A stretch of 11,782 bases of DNA, from contig CACYEU010000082.1 of the NCBI GenBank assembly GCA_902773445.1, forward strand, positions 1 to 11,782, in the 5' to 3' direction. The notes under the pieces are model-generated. The model ran no database searches and was not told where the DNA came from. It saw only the letters and a list, made by a program, of their open reading frames with translations. Both the position numbers and the translations under genes were made by a program. The DNA comes from an uncultured Lachnospiraceae bacterium (GTDB lineage: Bacteria > Bacillota > Clostridia > Lachnospirales > Lachnospiraceae). Below, in pieces: positions 6,818-11,782 of the stretch; position 1 is the first letter of the stretch; every line of letters starts with the position of its first letter.

Positions 6818-8203
6818 ATGATCAACCTGCCAACACCGGTCAATGAGATTATCGACACCCTCCGTCAGCACGGCTTCGAGGCATATGCTGTAGGAGGGTG
6901 TGTTCGTGACAGCCTGCTTGGGCGTGAGCCTGAGGACTGGGATGTCACGACTTCCGCGCGCCCTGAACAGGTCAAGGAGATCTTTCCGGTCACGATCGAC
7001 ACGGGGATCGAGCACGGGACCGTGACCGTGCGGCTGAACAAGACAAATTATGAAGTCACGACATTCAGGATCGACGGAAAATACTCCGACCACCGCCGTC
7101 CGGACGAAGTCAGTTTCGCGCGGACATTACAGGAAGATCTGCTGCGCCGCGACTTTACGATCAACGCGATGGCAGCAGGCGGCGACGAGCCGGATGGCAA
7201 ATCCGGGATCATTGACCTCTACGGGGGCTTGGCCGATCTGGATGCCGGGATCATCCGCTGTGTCGGCGTGCCCGAAGAACGGTTCAACGAGGATGCGCTC
7301 AGGATCCTGCGCGCGTTCCGCTTCGCGGCACAGCTCGGATTTGACATCGAACCGGCGACCCGCGACGCGATTGCTGCGACACGCGAGGGGCTGCGGGCGA
7401 TCAGCGCCGAGAGGATCCAGGTCGAAATGACGAAGATCCTCATCTCAGACAGACCCGGTATCCTCAGAGATATGTGTGAACTCGGCGTGACCGCGATCAT
7501 TCTGCCGGAGCTCGATCAGATGATGGCGACCGAACAGAACAACCGGCACCATGTCTGGACTGTCGGCGAACATACGATCCGGTCGCTGGAGGCGTTGGCT
7601 GGTATGACGAACAACTCGCTGGCGGGATCCAAGGCCATCCGCTGGGCGATGCTGCTGCACGATACCGGCAAACCGCAATGCAAGACGGTCGAAGAAGACG
7701 GGCAGGATCATTTCAAAGGACACGCACTGATCAGCGCCGATATCGCTCGCGATGTCATGAACCGCATGAAGATGGACAACGCGACCCGCGACACCGTCGT
7801 CCGCCTGGTCAAATATCACGACTACCGGATGCCGTCCGAAAAGAAAAATGTCCGGCGCGCACTGGCGAAGATCGGGCGGGACTATTTTCCGGGTTACTGC
7901 ATCGTGCGCCGTGCCGACGTCCTTGCGCAGAGCGAATTTGTCCGCGCCGAAAAGCTCGAGAATCTCGACGCAATCGAGGCGCTTTACGCCGAGATCATCG
8001 CGGAAGATGAATGCGTCAGCCTCGATCAGCTGGCTGTCACCGGCCGCGATCTGATCGAGGAAGGGCTGGAACCCGGGCCCGCGATCGGCGACGCGCTCGC
8101 GATGCTGCTTTCACGCGTCATCGAGGACCCGTCACTGAATAATAAAGAAACACTGCTGGCAATCTGGCGGGACAACAATGGCTCCGCTGAACTGAAGGCC
8201 TGA
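6818..8203 (+). CDS. cca: CCA tRNA nucleotidyltransferase (class II, with HD domain)
   Basis: The 461-residue protein belongs to the class II nucleotidyltransferase family that builds or repairs the 3' CCA of tRNAs. The head domain shows AVGGCVRDSLLGREPEDWDV with GGxVRD at 26-31 and the metal-binding D40/D42 pair. RRDFTINAMA (D112) follows, then the neck region RFNEDALRILRAFRFAAQLGF. A C-terminal HD-type domain contains HHVWTVGEH (H244/H245) and LLHDTGKP (H281-D282), followed by KYHDYRMP. HD-bearing members usually add CCA, but poly(A) polymerase or partial A- or CC-adding activity cannot be excluded without testing. GGAAAGG (6802-6808) lies 9 bp before the ATG. The last codons (ELKA-stop) fall inside the first unit of the 83-bp repeat array. 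The tRNA-Lys gene in this window has no encoded CCA, consistent with a need for this enzyme. Confidence 0.93.
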   Translation: MINLPTPVNEIIDTLRQHGFEAYAVGGCVRDSLLGREPEDWDVTTSARPEQVKEIFPVTIDTGIEHGTVTVRLNKTNYEVTTFRIDGKYSDHRRPDEVSFARTLQEDLLRRDFTINAMAAGGDEPDGKSGIIDLYGGLADLDAGIIRCVGVPEERFNEDALRILRAFRFAAQLGFDIEPATRDAIAATREGLRAISAERIQVEMTKILISDRPGILRDMCELGVTAIILPELDQMMATEQNNRHHVWTVGEHTIRSLEALAGMTNNSLAGSKAIRWAMLLHDTGKPQCKTVEEDGQDHFKGHALISADIARDVMNRMKMDNATRDTVVRLVKYHDYRMPSEKKNVRRALAKIGRDYFPGYCIVRRADVLAQSEFVRAEKLENLDAIEALYAEIIAEDECVSLDQLAVTGRDLIEEGLEPGPAIGDALAMLLSRVIEDPSLNNKETLLAIWRDNNGSAELKA

Positions 8204-8389
8204 AAACAGATAAAAGTTCAGCCAAATGAGCGGCGGAGAGACATTTTCAGGCGAAAGCAGGCAAAAAGACTGAACTGAAGGCCTAAAAACAGATGAAAGT
8301 TCAGCCAAATTGGTGGCGGAGAGACATTTTCAGGCGAAAACAGGCAAAAAGACTGAACTGAAGGCCTGAAAACAGATAAAAGTTCAGCC
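8187..8389. repeat. 83-bp tandem repeat array (2.45 copies) between cca and dacF
   Basis: Two full units (8187-8269 and 8270-8352) are followed by a 37-bp partial third (8353-8389). By eye, units 1 and 2 differ at 6 of 83 positions (offsets 16, 26, 42, 43, 45, 71), while the partial unit is identical to unit 1 over its 37 bp. Each unit begins CTGAACTGAAGGCCT. The first unit supplies the last codons and stop of cca, and the later units carry the same ELKA-stop codons. Each full unit has two interleaved inverted repeats: CTGAACT/AGTTCAG (8187-8193 with 8215-8221) and GCCTGAAAA/TTTTCAGGC (8199-8207 with 8244-8252). There are no T-runs after the stems and no unique spacers, so it is neither a clear intrinsic terminator nor a CRISPR. 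Its function is not known to me. Confidence 0.95.
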
Positions 8390-8406
8390 TATCAGTGTTA
8401 CAACAT

Positions 8407-8411
8407 GGAGG
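8407..8411 (+). promoter_or_regulatory. Ribosome binding site GGAGG selecting the GTG start of dacF
   Basis: GGAGG is 6 bp before GTG 8418. The next in-frame ATG (8475) has no comparable site and would remove part of the basic N-terminus that precedes the signal segment, so the GTG is preferred. Confidence 0.75.
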
Positions 8412-8417
8412 TATCAA

Positions 8418-9830
8418 GTGAAACTCGGTAAATCAACTCAATTGAACAGGAAAAATGAGCTTTTGAGAGAAAGAATGCGGCTGCCGCACAGTCTTTCTGC
8501 CGCCGTGTTTGCTCTGATGCTTGCTGTTGTAACGATGGCTGTCACAGTATTGGCCGGGCCCGTGCTGCAGGCCGCGGCGGTCGAACGCACTGAAGGCATG
8601 AGCGAGGAAGAGTACCAGCGTCAGCTGCAGCTCGAGAAAGTGTACAATATCGAAGTCGCGAGCAATAAGATCAAAGGGTGGCCGAAAGGTCCGGGAACAT
8701 ACGGCGAGTCGGCCTGTGTGATGGATATGGAGACCGGCGCGGTCCTCTATGACAAAAAGATGGATACGAAGCAGTTCCCGGCCAGCATCACGAAGGTCAT
8801 GACCGCTTATGTCACGCTCAAATACGGCGATATGAATTCCAATGTGAAGTTCTATCATGAAGACGTGGCATTTCTCGAGGGCGGCGACGCGTCGATCGGC
8901 ATGGAGCCCGGCGAAGTCATCACGATGAAAGAAGCGATGTACGCGATGCTTCTACACTCGGCCAATGAAGTTTCGCACGCGATCATCCGCACGGTCGGCG
9001 GGCAGGTCCGCAAAGCCGGCAAGATCGATGTCCCCGGCGTCCCGACAAAAGGAGCCAACGATCAGGTACTCGACTATCAGTGGGGGATCGGGCTGATGAA
9101 CATGGAAGCCGCGATGCTCGGCTGCAAGAATACGCATTTCGTCAATTCATACGGCTTGCACGACGACAAACATTATGTCAGCGCGCACGACATGTGCCTG
9201 ATCGGTTCGGCAGCCTACCGGTATGACTATTTCAAACTGGTCACACAGACGCTTCACTATACGATCCCGAAGAAAAAGACGACCAAGGACGCGCGCGAAT
9301 TCCGGCAGAATCACAAAATGCTGTACCCGGAAAACGAGAATTATTACGCAAACTGCACCGGCGGAAAGACCGGATTCACCGACCAGGCCGCATCGACGCT
9401 GATCACGTTTGCCGAGAAAGACGGAAAGAAACTGGTCGCCTGTGTTCTGCACACCTACGGGAGAAATGTCTATCCCGATACGCGGGCGCTGCTCGAGTAC
9501 GGCTTTAACAATTTTGAGCACAAGACGCTCTCGCTGAATGACATTTCCAAAATCGCCGGAGAGCGTTCATCAGGACGCAAGGTCACGATGGTCACCGACG
9601 AGACAACGATGCTGACGGTTCCGAAAAAGACAGACATGTCTAAGGTTACGGGCAAGACGGTCCTCAATCCGATGGCTGCGCGCCCCGAAGAGCAGATTTT
9701 CCATTTCTACTTCAACAACATGCCGGTCGGAAGCATCGATGTGCAGGTCCAAAGTCTCCACCAGTCTGTGATCGACGCGCTTGATCTTTCGCGCGAACGA
9801 CTGAAGGACGATTATCCCGGTGGAAAGTAA
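8418..9830 (+). CDS. dacF: D-alanyl-D-alanine carboxypeptidase (PBP5/DacF family)
   Basis: This 470-residue penicillin-binding protein trims the terminal D-Ala from peptidoglycan stem peptides outside the membrane, limiting cross-linking. The peptidase S11 signature is complete: S123-I-T-K126 (in FPASITKVMTAYV), S181-A-N183 (in LHSANEVSHA) and K317-T-G319 (in GGKTGFT). The N-terminus is basic to about residue 24, then a hydrophobic run (26-47) ends in GPVLQAAAVE, so it looks like a Sec signal peptide cleaved near residues 52-54, or an uncleaved anchor. The region after ~370 fits the PBP5 C-terminal beta domain. No clear C-terminal amphipathic anchor helix is visible. The start is GTG with a good GGAGG. 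Upstream lies the 83-bp repeat array, and no convincing promoter is visible there. The HAD gene follows after only 5 bp. Paralogue naming (dacA/dacB/dacF) is uncertain; the enzyme class is firm. Confidence 0.94.
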   Translation: MKLGKSTQLNRKNELLRERMRLPHSLSAAVFALMLAVVTMAVTVLAGPVLQAAAVERTEGMSEEEYQRQLQLEKVYNIEVASNKIKGWPKGPGTYGESACVMDMETGAVLYDKKMDTKQFPASITKVMTAYVTLKYGDMNSNVKFYHEDVAFLEGGDASIGMEPGEVITMKEAMYAMLLHSANEVSHAIIRTVGGQVRKAGKIDVPGVPTKGANDQVLDYQWGIGLMNMEAAMLGCKNTHFVNSYGLHDDKHYVSAHDMCLIGSAAYRYDYFKLVTQTLHYTIPKKKTTKDAREFRQNHKMLYPENENYYANCTGGKTGFTDQAASTLITFAEKDGKKLVACVLHTYGRNVYPDTRALLEYGFNNFEHKTLSLNDISKIAGERSSGRKVTMVTDETTMLTVPKKTDMSKVTGKTVLNPMAARPEEQIFHFYFNNMPVGSIDVQVQSLHQSVIDALDLSRERLKDDYPGGK

Positions 9831-9835
9831 AAGAC

Positions 9836-10489
9836 ATGAGCAAGGCAGTCATTTTTGACATGGACGGGGTCCTCTCGGATTCCGAATGGATATATGTCGA
9901 GAAGATCCTGAGCGTTCTCTCGGAAGAAGGCGTCAATGTCCCGACGGAGGAGATCAACGACCTCTTCGGTCAAAGCATGATCTGCATCTGCAGCGAGCTC
10001 AAAGAGCGGTATAACCTGAAAAATGAGCCCGATGAGTATGCCGGGCGGATCCTGAGACTGCGCGACGAGCATATTGAAGAGCACGGACTGTACCCGATGG
10101 AGGGGGCCGTCGAATTTGTCAGGAAACTGCACGACGCCGGGATCCCTCTTGCCGTGGCATCCAGCGCCGATGCTCAGACCATCAGGGTCAACATGGAGAG
10201 CTTCGGCATAGCGGACTGCTTTGATCATCTGGTGAGCGGTCTGGATTGTGAAAACGGGAAGCCGGCGCCCGACCTTTATCTGAAAGCCGCGGACCTGCTG
10301 GGAAAGGATCCGAAAGACTGTATTGTCTTCGAGGATTCGGCGAGCGGCGTACGAGCGGCAAAGAGCGCAGGAATGTACTGCTATGCATTTGTTCCGCCGA
10401 AGGCTGTTCCTCAGGACATCAGTCCTGCGGATGAGATCGTCCATCGGTTTCCGACAGAGAGTATTCCAGATCAGACAGAGAGCCAGTAA
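9836..10489 (+). CDS. HAD-superfamily hydrolase, beta-phosphoglucomutase-like (subfamily IA)
   Basis: The 217-residue cytosolic protein carries all four HAD motifs. Motif I is FDMDGVLSDSE with nucleophile D8 and acid/base D10. Motif II is VASSAD (S109/S110). Motif III is K142 in NGKPAPDLY. Motif IV is VFEDSASGV (E166-D167). A helical cap occupies about residues 15-85. This pattern fits small-molecule phosphatases and phosphomutases of the PgmB/Gph-like group. The cap sequence does not allow me to tell a beta-phosphoglucomutase from a sugar phosphatase. The ATG follows GGTGGAAAG (9819-9827), which is in the last codons of dacF; the genes are separated by 5 bp and surely co-translated. The next gene starts 14 bp downstream. 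There is no obvious enzymatic link with the carboxypeptidase. Confidence 0.88.
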   Translation: MSKAVIFDMDGVLSDSEWIYVEKILSVLSEEGVNVPTEEINDLFGQSMICICSELKERYNLKNEPDEYAGRILRLRDEHIEEHGLYPMEGAVEFVRKLHDAGIPLAVASSADAQTIRVNMESFGIADCFDHLVSGLDCENGKPAPDLYLKAADLLGKDPKDCIVFEDSASGVRAAKSAGMYCYAFVPPKAVPQDISPADEIVHRFPTESIPDQTESQ

Positions 10490-10503
10490 GGAATATTTAA
10501 TCT

Positions 10504-11538
10504 ATGCTGAATGTTGTGTATAGCGGAATTGCGCTGTTCTTCTGGGCAGTGCTGTATATTTCTTTCAAAAGGGACAGAAGCAGATACCGCAACTGCTATA
10601 TTCTCTTTTTCGCGCTTGCAACGACGGTCGTTGCGCTGACATTTCTGGCGGGCGAACACCAGAAACAGGTGATTATCGTCCTGTCTTTACTGATCTTTCT
10701 GGCCCTGCTGGCTGTTCCGATTTTCCTGATCTGGAACGGCATCCTGATGTACAAACGGGAGGGGCACAGCCTGTCAAATCTCCTGTCACTGATCTTCGGA
10801 ATCGTGATCGGCATCGGCGAGATCGCGACATTTGCCGCGGTCCTGCTGCCGGAGATCGCAGGGGACAGATGGAATGTCCGGGGATTTCTGTTTCAGCTGA
10901 GCCGCGTCAGCATGTTCATCAGCGTTACGGTGATCTATATTTCGGTTGCGTTCGTGATCTTCATGCTGTACTGCGTCTTCCTGCAGATTATACCGAGAAA
11001 GAGAGATTTCGATTATGTCATCATTCACGGAGCCGGTCTGCTCTCGGGGAACCGCATATCAAAGCTGCTTTCTGACAGAATCGATAAGGCGATCGAGGTA
11101 TACAGAAAGGATCCGACGCCTCCGTTCCTCATTCCGTCGGGAGGCAAAGGGTCTGATGAGCGAATGTCTGAGGCCGAGGCGATGGCGACCTACCTGGTCG
11201 AAAAAGGAATCCCGGCAGACATGATCATCAAAGAGGACCGTTCAGAGAACACCTACAAGAATCTGGAATATTCAAAAGCGATCATCGACGCCCGCGAAGG
11301 CAGAAAATACACGGCGCTTGTCACCAGCAACTATCATGTGTACAGAGCGCTCCGCTACTGCCGCAAAGTCGGCCTCAAATGCATCGGCATCGGCAGCCAT
11401 GTAGCGTTCTATTACTGGCCGAGCGCGCTGATCCGGGAGTTCATCGCAGTCCACAGAGAAAAGAAACACCTCATCCTTATGATCCTGGGCTGGATCCTGT
11501 GTATGATACCGCTCATCGCAGTCTATTTCATGAAATAG
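10504..11538 (+). CDS. Multi-pass membrane protein with DUF218 (YdcF/ElyC-like) domain
   Basis: The 344-residue protein starts with about five predicted membrane segments (roughly residues 3-20, 32-50, 55-81, 90-115, 132-160). A soluble DUF218 domain follows, and a last hydrophobic segment (about 322-341) ends at the C-terminus. DUF218 landmarks are DYVIIHGAGLLSG (170-182), IPSGGKGSDERMSEAEAM (S212-G213-G214; E223, E225), RSENTYKNL (E248-N249-T250) and TSNYHVYRA (H278). Families with this fold include YdcF, SanA and ElyC; ElyC is linked to envelope and peptidoglycan precursor homeostasis in Escherichia coli, but the biochemical activity of the domain is not settled. AAGGA (10488-10492) is 11 bp before the ATG, a little long. 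It is the last gene of the dacF run. Its stop codon lies inside a perfect 20-bp palindrome (11521-11540). The family call is good; function is inference. Confidence 0.85.
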   Translation: MLNVVYSGIALFFWAVLYISFKRDRSRYRNCYILFFALATTVVALTFLAGEHQKQVIIVLSLLIFLALLAVPIFLIWNGILMYKREGHSLSNLLSLIFGIVIGIGEIATFAAVLLPEIAGDRWNVRGFLFQLSRVSMFISVTVIYISVAFVIFMLYCVFLQIIPRKRDFDYVIIHGAGLLSGNRISKLLSDRIDKAIEVYRKDPTPPFLIPSGGKGSDERMSEAEAMATYLVEKGIPADMIIKEDRSENTYKNLEYSKAIIDAREGRKYTALVTSNYHVYRALRYCRKVGLKCIGIGSHVAFYYWPSALIREFIAVHREKKHLILMILGWILCMIPLIAVYFMK

Positions 11539-11540
11539 AC
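11521..11540. repeat. Perfect 20-bp palindrome spanning the stop codon of the DUF218 gene
   Basis: The half-site GTCTATTTCA (11521-11530) is followed immediately by its reverse complement TGAAATAGAC (11531-11540). It encodes the last five residues and the TAG stop. As RNA it could form an 8-bp stem with a CATG loop, but no U-run follows, so it is not a standard intrinsic terminator. It might be a weak end signal, a dyad operator or chance. Confidence 0.9.
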
Positions 11541-11568
11541 AATCATTGCCGATATTGTTAAAAAGTGC

Positions 11569-11597
11569 TTGCATGTCTTCGGATAATCCGCTATAAT
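11569..11597 (+). promoter_or_regulatory. Sigma-A promoter of the tRNA-Lys gene
   Basis: TTGCAT (11569-11574) and a perfect TATAAT (11592-11597) are spaced by 17 bp. The predicted start is near 11604, about 33 nt before the mature tRNA. The spacer contains the short dyad CGGATAATCCG (11580-11590). The AT-rich stretch GTTAAAAA just upstream could help RNA polymerase binding. Confidence 0.85.
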
Positions 11598-11605
11598 AGT
11601 CAAGC

Positions 11606-11624
11606 ACGCAACCGAGAGTTGTGT
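11606..11624 (+). other. Leader hairpin at the 5' end of the pre-tRNA
   Basis: ACGCAAC (11606-11612) can pair with GTTGTGT (11618-11624) around a CGAGA loop, giving 7 bp with one G-U pair. It would sit almost at the 5' end of the predicted transcript and upstream of the RNase P cut at 11637. A role in processing or stability is inference. Confidence 0.5.
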
Positions 11625-11636
11625 AAATATAAATAA

Positions 11637-11709
11637 GCGCGATTAGCTCAGCTGGCAGAGCACCTGACTCTTAATCAGGGTGTCCAGGGTTCGATCCCCT
11701 GATCGCGTA
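11637..11709 (+). tRNA. trnK: tRNA-Lys (anticodon CUU)
   Basis: A 73-nt cloverleaf without encoded CCA. The acceptor arm is GCGCGAT with ATCGCGT, having a G1-U72 wobble; position 73 is A. The D-arm is GCTC/GAGC, and the anticodon stem is CCTGA/TCAGG with loop CTCTTAA. The anticodon is CTT at 11670-11672, which reads AAG lysine codons. The variable loop is GTGTC and the T-arm is CAGGG/CCCTG with loop TTCGATC. It has its own promoter and terminator, so it is a single-gene unit. The missing CCA must be added after transcription, presumably by the cca product encoded in this window. Confidence 0.97.
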
Positions 11710-11710
11710 T

Positions 11711-11742
11711 AGAAAAAGCCCCTATTTAGGGGCTTTTTCTTA
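11711..11742 (+). terminator. Intrinsic terminator after tRNA-Lys
   Basis: AGAAAAAGCCCC (11711-11722) pairs perfectly with GGGGCTTTTTCT (11729-11740) around a TATTTA loop. The run of T in the 3' arm gives the U-tract. The A-run on the 5' arm means it could also terminate transcription arriving from the other strand. It begins one base after the tRNA discriminator region. The remaining 40 bases to the window end (11743-11782) hold nothing I can identify. Confidence 0.93.
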
Positions 11743-11782
11743 TATGACCCTTTAAACATGAAGAGTTAGAAGCGTTCTTTGG

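Noticed and set aside
8187..8389. CRISPR array
   Set aside because: The units are directly contiguous 83-bp repeats with no unique spacers, only 2.45 copies, and no cas genes nearby.
8204..8417. Classical intrinsic terminator of cca or promoter of dacF in the intergenic repeat region
   Set aside because: The stems are not followed by U-runs, and no hexamer pair with acceptable spacing near the sigma-A consensus was found.
11743..11782. Start of a further gene after the tRNA terminator
   Set aside because: The only ATG with readable context is followed within two codons by a stop (ATG AAG AGT TAG), and the window ends before any other signal.

Overview
This 11.8 kb window reads like an ordinary chromosomal segment of a low-complexity housekeeping region from a member of the Bacillota, most likely class Clostridia. 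That placement is inferred from the GC-rich but Firmicutes-like gene neighbourhood (trmN6-rsmI-tatD-rsmA), strong GGAGG-type ribosome binding sites, sigma-A-type promoters with perfect TATAAT boxes, a short archaeal/eukaryotic-like (type 3) prolyl-tRNA synthetase, a DacF-type D,D-carboxypeptidase and a tRNA gene without encoded CCA. Family or genus cannot be fixed from the sequence alone. Every gene is on the + strand.

Layout. 1-3020: translation and RNA-modification block: the 3' part of a TrmN6-like tRNA adenine methyltransferase, rsmI (16S C1402 2'-O-methylation), tatD (metal-dependent DNase/hydrolase, overlapping rsmI) and rsmA/ksgA (16S dimethyladenosine transferase). 2974-5331: a sigma-A-like promoter inside the rsmA 3' end, then a citrate synthase gene and an overlapping alpha/beta hydrolase of the monoacylglycerol-lipase/lysophospholipase type. 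5345-8203: proS (type 3 ProRS) and cca (HD-domain CCA-adding enzyme family). 8187-8389: a 2.45-copy tandem array of an 83-bp unit that starts inside the last codons of cca and carries two interleaved inverted repeats; it is the least explained object in the window. 8418-11538: an envelope-leaning block: dacF (GTG start), a beta-phosphoglucomutase-like HAD phosphatase, and a multi-pass membrane protein with a DUF218 (YdcF/ElyC-like) domain. 11569-11740: a self-contained tRNA-Lys(CUU) unit with its own promoter, leader hairpin and an intrinsic terminator.

How the genes fit together. Most of the window serves translation: two 16S rRNA methyltransferases, a tRNA methyltransferase, an aminoacyl-tRNA synthetase, a CCA-adding enzyme and a tRNA that needs CCA added. 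Citrate synthase and the hydrolase form a small metabolic insertion with its own promoter. No complete novel defence, mobile or biosynthetic system is visible. The observations most worth following are the 83-bp repeat array, the shortened rsmI-tatD-rsmA cluster lacking several usual neighbours, and the dacF-HAD-DUF218 grouping.
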